In this document: in pieces, positions 7,634-14,467 of the stretch | Layout: each line of letters starts with the position of its first letter | Numbering within the stretch: the first letter of the stretch is position 1 | Assembly: GCA_031285645.1 (NCBI GenBank) | Contig: JAITVU010000235.1 | Span: forward strand, 1 to 16,046 | DNA length: 16,046 bases | Source: Oscillospiraceae bacterium | GTDB taxonomy: Bacteria; Bacillota; Clostridia; Oscillospirales; Ruminococcaceae | Direction: 5' to 3' | Position numbers and translations under genes: made by a program | The notes under the pieces: model-generated | Told to the model about the DNA's origin: nothing | What the model saw: only the letters and a program-made list of their open reading frames with translations | Databases searched by the model: none

Positions 7634-7647
7634 TGGTTACGTAGTCA
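7634..7647. promoter_or_regulatory. Operator O3, TGGTTACGTAGTCA, before the TRAP operon
   Basis: This is an exact copy of O1, located 27 bases after the LacI stop and 82 bases before the first operon gene. I found no convincing -35/-10 pair around it. TTAAAT (7628-7633) directly abuts it and could serve as a -10 element without a good -35. Confidence 0.65.
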
Positions 7648-7728
7648 TATGTTTACTTTACTTGAATTGGAGGTGCTATTATCTGAAAAACGCAATACCT
7701 CAAAAAACAGAAATGGAGTGGATGTACA

Positions 7729-8364
7729 TTGAACGAAAGAGGTCTCGCCACAAAAAAACTGCTTCAAAACCGACAAGAGCTGATGTATAAGTACAACGAC
7801 AAAACCTTTGACGTGCAAAAGTTTCTGAAAGACCGGAAAGAAATGGAACGGATTGTGTCTGAATGTCCGTTTGCGGAGCCTGAACAAATCGCCGACCATT
7901 TTATTGCCTATACCGCCGTAATCTGGGACTACAAAATGGTAGGAAAAATTTATGACTGTTATCACAATAATATTATTGTGCACCGCGAGGGCGGCGACGA
8001 TATTATTTCCTGTGAAAGCGTCATTCGCGACACCCTCCAGCTGCAGGCGGCATTTTCGGATCTGCGCATTATTTTCCACAATATTTTCTGCCAGCGCCAC
8101 GAGGGAGAAGGCGGCGGCTACCGCTTCGGGCAGGCGGTATATTTTGAAGGCACCAATGATGGCTGGAGCAAATTCGGGCCTCCTACTTTCAAGAAGCTGA
8201 CAAAAGAAAACTGTCAGGGTATGTGCGAATGCCTGGTTCAGGTAATTGACGGCCGCTGGAGAATTGCCGAGGAGTGGACAATTCGCAGCGCGGATGCCTT
8301 TGATGCGGTTATGAAGCCGGATCCCGTTGATTTGAGCAGCACAAAGCCTGTATCGCTGGTATAG
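7729..8364 (+). CDS. NTF2/SnoaL-fold protein 1 (function unknown)
   Basis: This is a 211-residue protein with a SnoaL/NTF2-like core from about residue 60. The core shows WDYK, a Y-x-x-x-NIIVHREGGDD stretch, and a terminal DGRWRIAEEW strand. This fold includes polyketide cyclases, ketosteroid isomerase and scytalone dehydratase, and also non-catalytic subunits. The core aligns end to end with that of the next gene, so the two are paralogues. A TTG start at 7729 is chosen because GGAG (7715-7718) precedes it and no in-frame ATG lies nearby until residue 19. The N-terminal 55 residues are specific to this copy and are highly charged. It is the first gene of the LacI-linked operon. Its stop codon overlaps the next gene's ribosome binding site. 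Confidence 0.85.
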   Translation: MNERGLATKKLLQNRQELMYKYNDKTFDVQKFLKDRKEMERIVSECPFAEPEQIADHFIAYTAVIWDYKMVGKIYDCYHNNIIVHREGGDDIISCESVIRDTLQLQAAFSDLRIIFHNIFCQRHEGEGGGYRFGQAVYFEGTNDGWSKFGPPTFKKLTKENCQGMCECLVQVIDGRWRIAEEWTIRSADAFDAVMKPDPVDLSSTKPVSLV

Positions 8365-8377
8365 GAGGATAAGAAAC

Positions 8378-8899
8378 ATGAAAACAGCAGTGCGACCCGA
8401 AGAGCGCGTACAGCAGCTAACGGACAGCCTGGACAACGCTTCCTTTGCAAATACGGCAGAGGTGGAAAAGTTTTATTGTGAATGGATGGAACTGGTGTGG
8501 GACTACAAAATCCCCAGTAAGCTGTTTGATTTTTATGCCCCGAATATCCATGTATACCGTGAAAACGGCGACGATTTAGAGGGCATTCAAGCAGTTGTGC
8601 AGGATGTAATGGTGGTAGAAGCCGCATTCCCGGACGTTACCATGCACGTAGAGGCGGTGGTTTGCGTGGGGAATCCTGAAGACGGTTATGAGCTGTTTGC
8701 CCGCCGGTATCTCAACGGCACAAACCTCGGATACAGCCGGTATGGCGCTCCCACTGAAAGAGTTTTGGACGACACCTGCATGAGCCTTGACATGCTAAAA
8801 TTCGAAAAAATAGACGGCAGATGGCAGGTCGTGCAGGAACATCTGAATCAAAGCACCCGGACGATCCGCGTCGCTATGGGCGGCCCTTACGAAAGATAA
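8378..8899 (+). CDS. NTF2/SnoaL-fold protein 2 (paralogue, function unknown)
   Basis: This is a 173-residue cytoplasmic protein made almost entirely of one SnoaL/NTF2-like domain. Landmarks shared with the preceding gene are LVWDYKIPSKLFDFY versus VIWDYKMVGKIYDCY, NIHVYRENGDD versus NIIVHREGGDD, and DGRW near the C-terminus. AGGAGG at 8363-8368 overlaps the previous stop. NTF2-fold proteins usually dimerise, so adjacent paralogues suggest a heterodimer. Position before a TRAP importer points to a catabolic role, perhaps as an isomerase, dehydratase or cyclase acting on the imported compound (inference). Confidence 0.88.
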   Translation: MKTAVRPEERVQQLTDSLDNASFANTAEVEKFYCEWMELVWDYKIPSKLFDFYAPNIHVYRENGDDLEGIQAVVQDVMVVEAAFPDVTMHVEAVVCVGNPEDGYELFARRYLNGTNLGYSRYGAPTERVLDDTCMSLDMLKFEKIDGRWQVVQEHLNQSTRTIRVAMGGPYER

Positions 8900-8929
8900 A
8901 AAAATATAACAATATGGAGGACATATAGC

Positions 8930-10033
8930 ATGAAAAAATTATTCGCCATTTTAACAGCCCTATGCATGATAGTCGTTCTATTTGCCGCTTGCGGCGGCAG
9001 CGGCAGCCAGACGCCGGCGTCCAGCACCGCGCCCGCTTCGTCGGAAGCGCCGACTTCGGCTTCCGCGGCAAGCCCCAGCAGTCAGGCCGAAGCGCCGGTC
9101 GGACAGGAAATTACAATTCGCGTCGCGCACCAATCGGGTGAGAACGAAAACATCCATATGGGACTTGTGAAGTTCAAAGAGGAAATCGAAGCGGCGAATG
9201 TCGGCATTAAGGTCGAGATATTCCCCAACAAACAGCTGATCAGTTCCGACCGCGACGCCATTGAAGCAACACAATTGGGCGAAATCCACATGACCTCTGT
9301 CGCAGAGATGCAGTTTGCACCTGTTGTCTCGGAATTCTATGTGTTTAACGCAAACTACCTTTTCAGTGGCCAACAGCAAGCCAAGGAAATGCTGGAAGGC
9401 GCTCCTGGCGACATGCTCAAAAAAGCCGCAATTGACAAAGGCGCGGGTGTACGGGTAGCAACCTTCTTTGGCGGCTCCCTGCGCGGTTTCTTCAACAACG
9501 TACGCGAGCTTCGCGGCCCCGATGATTTTAAAGGAATCAAAATGCGCACAGCGGAAAATCCAATCAACGTCGCGGAGCTGACCGCTTTGGGCTGCATCCC
9601 CACCCCCATGGCAGGCGGCGAGCTTTATACCGGCTTGCAGCAGGGCGCGATCGAGGGCTATATCAGCGCAACCGTTCCGCTGATCAAGCAGGGAATGCTG
9701 GAAGTGCTCAAATATGTATCTGATACAAACCAAACGATTTATATCCCCACAATCCTGATTAACGAGGAGCTGTATCAGTCCTTCTCCCCCGAGCAGCTGG
9801 AAGCGTATGAAAAAGCTATAAAAACTGCAACTGATTACCAGTGGGATCTTGTTATGCAGGAGGAAGATACCGCGAAGGAAACCCTGCGCGAGGAGCAGGA
9901 AAAAGGCAATGTTATTTACACAGAACTGACCGATGAAGAGCGCAACTCGATCAAAGAAGTCATGGTAGCAGCAACTGAAGATATGGTACTTGAAATGTGC
10001 GGCGAAGAAATCTTTAAAGCTTTCCGCAGCTAA
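8930..10033 (+). CDS. dctP: TRAP transporter substrate-binding lipoprotein (DctP family)
   Basis: This is the extracytoplasmic solute receptor of a tripartite ATP-independent transporter (367 aa). It has a lipoprotein signal peptide with lipobox LFAAC (Cys21). A Ser/Ala/Pro-rich linker (about 22-58) would hold the binding domain off the membrane. The domain shows the family's KMRTAENPI segment, with Arg206 at the position that normally salt-bridges the ligand carboxylate, and GGELYTGLQQGAIEGY (229-244). The ligand is therefore probably an organic acid such as a sugar acid, hydroxy acid or N-substituted amino acid. GGAGG at 8916-8920 precedes the start. A strong stem-loop follows the stop. Confidence 0.96.
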   Translation: MKKLFAILTALCMIVVLFAACGGSGSQTPASSTAPASSEAPTSASAASPSSQAEAPVGQEITIRVAHQSGENENIHMGLVKFKEEIEAANVGIKVEIFPNKQLISSDRDAIEATQLGEIHMTSVAEMQFAPVVSEFYVFNANYLFSGQQQAKEMLEGAPGDMLKKAAIDKGAGVRVATFFGGSLRGFFNNVRELRGPDDFKGIKMRTAENPINVAELTALGCIPTPMAGGELYTGLQQGAIEGYISATVPLIKQGMLEVLKYVSDTNQTIYIPTILINEELYQSFSPEQLEAYEKAIKTATDYQWDLVMQEEDTAKETLREEQEKGNVIYTELTDEERNSIKEVMVAATEDMVLEMCGEEIFKAFRS

Positions 10034-10045
10034 AACCATCTCAGC

Positions 10046-10074
10046 GTTGTCCGGGGAGATTCTCCCCGGACAAC
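10046..10074 (+). repeat. Perfect stem-loop between dctP and dctQ
   Basis: GTTGTCCGGGGAGA (10046-10059) and its exact complement (10061-10074) form a stem of 12 or more pairs with a loop of about five bases. There is no T-run after it, and the ribosome binding site of dctQ follows closely. It probably protects the dctP message or partly terminates transcription, so that more binding protein than membrane subunit is made, as known for REP-type hairpins in other transport operons. Confidence 0.75.
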
Positions 10075-10099
10075 ACCATAAATGGAAGGAGCGAATGTA

Positions 10100-10621
10100 A
10101 TGGCCATATTGCGTTGGCTGGATAAAAATGCTGAACTGGCGTTTTCTTCGATTATGCTGGTACTGATGGTGTTGTGTGTCAGCTTACAGGTTGTCGGGCG
10201 GTATGTCATGAAGGTGCCGAACCCCTGGACGGAGGAGGCTTCCCGCTACATGTTTGTGTATATGGTGTTTGCCTCCATTGGAATCTGTGCAAGACGCAGC
10301 AAGCATATCCGCATTACAATTATGCACTCATTGCTGCCAAAACGTCTGATTCCGTATCTTGATATCTTCAGTGACCTCTGCTTTGCCATTCTGGGCTGGG
10401 TCTGCATGACCGAGGGATATAGGCTGATGCTGGTGTTGAAAAGCTCCAACCAGGCATCTTCTTCTATGCAGTGGTTCAAAATGTGGGCGTTGTACGCCAT
10501 CGTCCCCATCGGCTTTGCATTATTGCTTGTCCGGCTGCTGCAATGCATTATCGAAAATATAAAGAAGATAATTGTCGGTGACCAGAATCCGCCTGAGCAA
10601 GCAAAGGAGGCCGATGCTTAA
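10100..10621 (+). CDS. dctQ: TRAP transporter small membrane subunit (DctQ family)
   Basis: This 173-residue protein has four predicted membrane segments (about 12-34, 48-64, 84-106, 127-148) and the family signature PWTEEASRYMFVY between the first two. It pairs with DctM to form the membrane part of the sodium-driven importer. ATG 10100 is preferred over an in-frame ATG at 10082 because GGAAGGAG (10084-10091) lies eight bases before it and the family begins close to this residue. Its TAA stop shares one base with the dctM start, indicating coupled translation. Confidence 0.94.
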   Translation: MAILRWLDKNAELAFSSIMLVLMVLCVSLQVVGRYVMKVPNPWTEEASRYMFVYMVFASIGICARRSKHIRITIMHSLLPKRLIPYLDIFSDLCFAILGWVCMTEGYRLMLVLKSSNQASSSMQWFKMWALYAIVPIGFALLLVRLLQCIIENIKKIIVGDQNPPEQAKEADA

Positions 10622-11928
10622 TGTCTATTGCGCTTTTGTTCATCTTTTTTATTGGCCTTGCAATATTAAGCATCCCGATTTCCGCGGCGATTGGCGTCGG
10701 CGTCCTTGCCTCAGTGTTCAGCAGCAATATCATCTCTTTGTCTTATGTTGTCCGCGGCATGGTCAACAATGTGGATTCTTTCACCATGACGGCCATCCCT
10801 TTCTTTGTTTTGGCCGGGCAAATCATGGCTAAGTGCGGTATTTCCAAGGGCCTGTTCGATGTGGCCAATGTGTTCATGGGCAGGCTCAAGGGCGGCGTTA
10901 TGATGGTGACGGTGCTTGCGTGTATGGCGTTTGGCGCCATCTCGGGCTCCGCCTTCGCGACGGTGGCCGCCATCGGCATGATCGCGCTTCCCGAGCTGAA
11001 AAAGCAGGGAGTGAGCAAGGGCGCCGCCGCCGCGCTGATCGCTACGTCCGGCTGTTTGGGCCAGATGATACCGCCCAGTATGGGCCTTGTGGTATATGGC
11101 GGCATGAACAACGTCTCCATCGCGAAGCTGTTTATCGCGGAAGTCATCCCCGGAATCTTTGTGGGCTGCGCTTTTTTGGTTTACTGCTATTATTATGGCA
11201 AAAAACACAATATCTGCGCCGGCGACCGCAGATATACCACAAAAGAAAAGCTGCAAACGATCTGGAATGCCAAATGGAGCCTGCTGATGCCCATCATTAT
11301 ACTGGGCGGAATTTACAGCGGCATGTTCACCCCCACCGAGGCCGCCGTTGTTTCTGTTGTCTATGGTTTTGGATACGGCGTGCTCAAGAGTACTCTACAA
11401 AAGAGACGCGGGCAGGCGCAGGACTTTCTTATCAAGAATACTGTCCCCATGCTGTATGATTCTGTTATTACAACAGCAGGCATTATGTTTCTGGTGGGAA
11501 TCTCCTCCGGCTTCGGCAAGATCCTGACACTGGAAAACGTGCCTGCCAACATGTCGAACTATGTATTGGCAAATGTTGACAGTAAATTCATGGTGCTTGT
11601 TATGATCACTCTGATTCTCCTAGTGTTAGGTACATTCCTTGACGGCACCGCCATCAACGTCATTGTCAGTCCGATATTGCTGAATATTGCGGTACAATAC
11701 GGAATTGACCCCGTTCATTTTGGCGTCATCTTTGTGTTTGTATCCACGCTCGGGCTGTTAACACCGCCGCTTGGAGCCAACCTGTTTGTCGGCTCTCAGA
11801 TCTGCGACACTACCTTCGAGGATTCAGTGAAAAACATCTGGCCCTGGATCGCCGTCATGTTTGCCGCGCTGCTGTTCATTATCTTTATTCCCGGAATGTC
11901 CATGTGGCTGCCATCGCTGATGAAATAA
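10621..11928 (+). CDS. dctM: TRAP transporter large membrane subunit (DctM family)
   Basis: This is a 435-residue polytopic transporter with about 12 hydrophobic segments and typical DctM motifs: AIPFFVLAGQIMAKCGIS, GAISGSAFATVAAIG, the TSGCLGQMIPPSMGLVVYG region, FTPTEAAVVSVVYG, and LTPPLGANLFVG near the C-terminus. It forms the ion-coupled translocation channel with DctQ. The start overlaps the dctQ stop by one base (TAATG), with AAAGGAGG at 10603-10610. The length is normal for the family and no disruption is seen. Confidence 0.97.
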   Translation: MSIALLFIFFIGLAILSIPISAAIGVGVLASVFSSNIISLSYVVRGMVNNVDSFTMTAIPFFVLAGQIMAKCGISKGLFDVANVFMGRLKGGVMMVTVLACMAFGAISGSAFATVAAIGMIALPELKKQGVSKGAAAALIATSGCLGQMIPPSMGLVVYGGMNNVSIAKLFIAEVIPGIFVGCAFLVYCYYYGKKHNICAGDRRYTTKEKLQTIWNAKWSLLMPIIILGGIYSGMFTPTEAAVVSVVYGFGYGVLKSTLQKRRGQAQDFLIKNTVPMLYDSVITTAGIMFLVGISSGFGKILTLENVPANMSNYVLANVDSKFMVLVMITLILLVLGTFLDGTAINVIVSPILLNIAVQYGIDPVHFGVIFVFVSTLGLLTPPLGANLFVGSQICDTTFEDSVKNIWPWIAVMFAALLFIIFIPGMSMWLPSLMK

Positions 11929-11968
11929 CCCCGACAAGGCCTATTATATAAGTTGAGAAGGTGTCTGA

Positions 11969-12622
11969 ATGGAAGACAAGGAAAAGATTTACACAGACAG
12001 TAAAATTGGATTTCCCATCGGGTACGGCAAACGGCCGGCCGTAATCGTCGTGGATTTGCAAAAGGGCTTTACCAGCCCCGATTCCTTCGCGGGCTGCGAC
12101 ATGACGGAGGCGGTGGAGCAGACCAACCGTATTGTAGATGCGGCCCACGAAAAAAATGTAACTGTATTTTTTGCCCGGATTGGCTATCAGTCCCCAAAAG
12201 GCGTCGACCTCGGCGCCTGGGGGCTGAAATGCCACACGGAACGTGCGTTTTCCAATCAATCCGAGCTGTACGAGCTCGACGACCGCCTGCATGTGGGCGC
12301 AAGCGATATTATATTTGAGAAGCATTGGGCGTCGGCCTTTTTCGGTACGCATTTGCTGCAAATGCTTATCAATCTGCAAGTTGACACCACAATCCTGACC
12401 GGATGCACCACGAGCGGTTGCCTTAATGCAAGTATCATTGATGCCATTTCTCACGGTTTTCGCACAATTGTGCCAAGGGAAGCCTGTTGGGACCGATCTG
12501 TGGAGCTTCACGAAATGTATTTGTGGAACATCGGCAAAAAATATGCCGACGTCGTGTCGACACAGGATTCTGTGGAATATCTGAATCGCATTGCACCCAT
12601 GCATTACGCAAATCTATGGTAA
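11969..12622 (+). CDS. Isochorismatase-family cysteine hydrolase, N-carbamoylsarcosine amidohydrolase-like
   Basis: This is a 217-residue cytoplasmic hydrolase with the full Asp-Lys-Cys triad: Asp29 (VIVVDLQKGF), Lys118 (EKHWASAFFGT) and Cys151 (GCTTSGCLNAS). The Lys-to-Cys spacing of 33 equals that of Arthrobacter N-carbamoylsarcosine amidohydrolase (Lys144, Cys177), and the ASAFFGT and GCTTSGC stretches are of that subtype. Relatives also include maleamate and nicotinamide amidohydrolases. The likely reaction is hydrolysis of an amide or carbamoyl group, releasing ammonia (and CO2 if carbamoyl). It follows dctM by 40 bases and precedes the aspartase-like lyase by 15, so its product may be the lyase substrate (inference). 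Confidence 0.92.
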   Translation: MEDKEKIYTDSKIGFPIGYGKRPAVIVVDLQKGFTSPDSFAGCDMTEAVEQTNRIVDAAHEKNVTVFFARIGYQSPKGVDLGAWGLKCHTERAFSNQSELYELDDRLHVGASDIIFEKHWASAFFGTHLLQMLINLQVDTTILTGCTTSGCLNASIIDAISHGFRTIVPREACWDRSVELHEMYLWNIGKKYADVVSTQDSVEYLNRIAPMHYANLW

Positions 12623-12637
12623 GGGGACGGATAAGCA

Positions 12638-14086
12638 ATGAATTATCGCACTGAGTCGGATTGCCTGGGAGAGCTCCAGATCGCCGATGACGTATACTAC
12701 GGGGTACAGACGGAACGCGCACGTCAGAATTTTGCACTTCCAGGCCTGACTACAGACCATTACCCTATCTATATTAACGCGGTCGCTGCTATCAAAAAAG
12801 CAGCGGCTTTGGCGCACAGCGAATTGGGCGTTCTTGATCCAATCATTGCGGAAGCAATTGGCAAAGCGGTCGATGAAATCATTGACGGCAAGCTTGCGGG
12901 CAACTTTCCGCTCCACATGCTGCAGGGAGGCGGCAGCACTTCCACAAATATGAACGTCAATGAGGTGATCGCGAACCGCGCAAACGAGATTTTGACCGGG
13001 CACAAGGGTTACGATTGTGTTCACCCGAATGATCATGTAAACATGGGGCAATCCACCAACGATGTGATTCCAGCGGCAGTTAAGTTAACAGCATACATAT
13101 ATGCCTCTTCTCTGGTAGAGGAACTGGAACGGTTTTGTACCGCTCTTGCGGATAAAGAGAAGGAATTTGCGTCGATTGTAAAGCTGGGGCGCACCTGCTT
13201 GCAGGATGCGATGCCCGTTACGCTGGGTCAGGAATTTTCCGGCTACCGTTCCATAATATCACGTCGGGCGATGAAGCTGAATGAGGCAAAGCAGGACTGC
13301 CTTGCTTTACCGCTGGGTGCGACCGCCATTGGCACTGGCTCCGGCAGCTTTGCGGGATACAGGGAACGGGTCATTCCGCTATTGTCCGAGATCACGGATC
13401 TTAGCCTGACGAGCGAAGAAAACCTGTTTGACGGTCTTCAAAATGCAGACGCATATCTGGATGTCATGCAGGCCGTAAAGAACGCTGCCGTTGCCGTTTC
13501 AAAGATCGCGACAGATTTGCGGCTGCTGTCCTCCGGTCCGAGAGCTGGCCTGAATGAAATCCAGCTTCCGGCCGTTCAACCGGGTTCCTCAATTATGCCG
13601 GGAAAAATCAACCCGGTCATGCCGGAGCTGATGAATCAGATCTGCTACCAAGTTTGCGGGAATGAGCTGGCCATTTCCATGGCCGTGGAGGGTGGCGAGC
13701 TGGATCTTAATGTCTGGGAACCGGTAGTTTTGCGTAATCTATGCGAATCCGCGGGGATGCTCGAGCATGGACTGCGCCTGTTCCGTGAGCGCTGTGTTAT
13801 GGGAATAGAGGCCAATGCTTCTGTTTGCCGAAAATATGCCGAGGAATCGCTATCCATATCCAGTGTTGTAAGTGCGCTGTTTGACTATAAAACCGGTACG
13901 CTTGTTTCTCAGAAGGCATACGCGGAAGACAAGACTATAGCGCAGGCCGCCGTGGAGCTTGGCATCCTTTCGCAGGATGAGGCAAAAACACTATTGGATC
14001 CGCTGCGCATGACAAATAATCAGGAGCTTTCCGAAATGTTGATGCGCTTTCGGAGGGAAAAGCATTCACCCGAAGAAAAGAAATAG
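12638..14086 (+). CDS. aspA: Aspartate ammonia-lyase-like enzyme (aspartase/fumarase superfamily)
   Basis: This is a 482-residue lyase that removes ammonia (or another group) across a C-C bond to give fumarate. The superfamily signature loop GSSIMPGKINPVMPE (316-330) contains the probable catalytic base Ser317, Lys323 and Asn325. STSTNMNVNE (100-109), GQSTND (137-142) and LLSSGPRAGLNEI (296-308) match aspartases. The substrate-contact pair that reads Thr-His in Bacillus AspB and Thr-Gln in E. coli AspA reads Thr186-Cys187 here, so specificity may differ from plain aspartate. The start at 12638 has AAGGGG upstream and lies 15 bases after the amidohydrolase stop. The length matches the family. 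The TAG stop is the first triplet of a palindrome. Confidence 0.9.
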   Translation: MNYRTESDCLGELQIADDVYYGVQTERARQNFALPGLTTDHYPIYINAVAAIKKAAALAHSELGVLDPIIAEAIGKAVDEIIDGKLAGNFPLHMLQGGGSTSTNMNVNEVIANRANEILTGHKGYDCVHPNDHVNMGQSTNDVIPAAVKLTAYIYASSLVEELERFCTALADKEKEFASIVKLGRTCLQDAMPVTLGQEFSGYRSIISRRAMKLNEAKQDCLALPLGATAIGTGSGSFAGYRERVIPLLSEITDLSLTSEENLFDGLQNADAYLDVMQAVKNAAVAVSKIATDLRLLSSGPRAGLNEIQLPAVQPGSSIMPGKINPVMPELMNQICYQVCGNELAISMAVEGGELDLNVWEPVVLRNLCESAGMLEHGLRLFRERCVMGIEANASVCRKYAEESLSISSVVSALFDYKTGTLVSQKAYAEDKTIAQAAVELGILSQDEAKTLLDPLRMTNNQELSEMLMRFRREKHSPEEKK

Positions 14087-14140
14087 AGCAATGCGCCAAA
14101 ATAACCGGAAATTCGATGCCGTATGGCGCGCATTGCTCTA
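14084..14140. repeat. Palindrome 1 overlapping the lyase stop codon
   Basis: TAGAGCAATGCG (14084-14095) is exactly complementary to CGCATTGCTCTA (14129-14140). The stem continues by CCA/TGG after a two-base CG bulge. The stop codon of the aspartase-like gene is its first triplet. No T-run follows, so it is a poor intrinsic terminator. Its ends resemble those of the palindrome at 14197-14247. Confidence 0.75.
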
Positions 14141-14142
14141 TC

Positions 14143-14188
14143 GGCCATATCCGGCGGTTGCCACCCGCAGGTGGCGAGCCGGATGGCC
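14143..14188. repeat. Palindrome 2, nested GC-rich hairpin
   Basis: GGCCAT (14143-14148) pairs with ATGGCC (14183-14188). After a two-base AT bulge CCGGC pairs with GCCGG. After an internal loop GCCACC (14160-14165) pairs with GGTGGC (14170-14175) around a CGCA loop. The result is a long, REP-like cruciform or RNA hairpin directly after palindrome 1. Confidence 0.7.
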
Positions 14189-14196
14189 ATGCCCGT

Positions 14197-14247
14197 TATA
14201 GCAATTGTAGATAAGACCTTTTCCGCTCATTTCTTACAATTGCTATA
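14197..14247. repeat. Palindrome 3 with TA ends
   Basis: TATAGCAATTGTA (14197-14209) and its exact complement TACAATTGCTATA (14235-14247) flank 25 bases. The ends TA-N-AGCAAT and ATTGCT-N-TA are shared with palindrome 1. Short inverted-repeat units bounded by TA resemble miniature elements moved by IS630/Tc1-type transposases, though at 51 bases this is very short. Confidence 0.65.
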
Positions 14248-14265
14248 GTATGAAAATTTAAATAG

Positions 14266-14305
14266 CGGGGCTGCTGCTTTTGATTGAGGCGGCATATTAG
14301 CCCCG
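14266..14305 (+). terminator. Possible weak terminator hairpin
   Basis: CGGGGCT (14266-14272) pairs with AGCCCCG (14299-14305), followed by TTCGTTTT. The loop is long (26 bases) and the T-tract is broken, so it is a weak candidate for the end of the TRAP operon transcript. Confidence 0.3.
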
Positions 14306-14467
14306 TTCGTTTTGCCTAATACTATTGCTTGGCTTCTTATCTTATTTTATGGTTATATATGTGTCGCAGCTCGCTATGCTCCTCCCTGAGCGAATGGACT
14401 GCGGCGGGTAAAGGGTGCGGCGAAAATATCAATTAACAGTATTTTTAATAGTGTTTTAGGGCCGGTT

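Larger units (their letters stand above)
14087..14467. other. Gap of about 380 bases between the lyase and serine dehydratase-like genes
   Basis: The left part holds three consecutive palindromes, listed separately. It is followed by a weaker hairpin (14266-14305) and an AT-rich stretch with a possible promoter, TTGCTT (14325-14330), 17 bases, TATGGT (14348-14353). A further imperfect stem, CGCAG...TCGCT with AGCGA...CTGCG, lies around 14363-14404. From 14390 the frame of the next gene is already open. I see no other gene on either strand. Confidence 0.6.

Noticed and set aside
6177..7654. The near-identical sequences around O1 and O3 as direct repeats of a mobile element carrying the lacI-like gene.
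   Set aside because: No transposase or terminal inverted repeats are present, and a third copy within the lacI promoter is better explained by operator function.
7669..7792. A GGAGG at 7669-7673 followed by a short open frame (from CTG 7683 or ATG 7713) as a leader peptide for the operon.
   Set aside because: It would need a CTG start or a poorly spaced ATG, has no leader-like composition, and overlaps the real NTF2 gene in another frame.
7645..8436. A 263-residue minus-strand open frame opposite the first NTF2 gene.
   Set aside because: No ribosome binding site, no domain, and it mirrors the coding strand of a conserved paralogue pair.
8978..10039. A 353-residue open frame on the minus strand opposite dctP.
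   Set aside because: Its composition is that of a shadow of the dctP codons, it has no ribosome binding site or recognisable domain, and dctP is unmistakable.
14360..14430. The structured leader before the serine dehydratase-like gene as a glycine or other riboswitch.
   Set aside because: I could not match the conserved core sequences of a glycine or any other known riboswitch, and the stem is imperfect.
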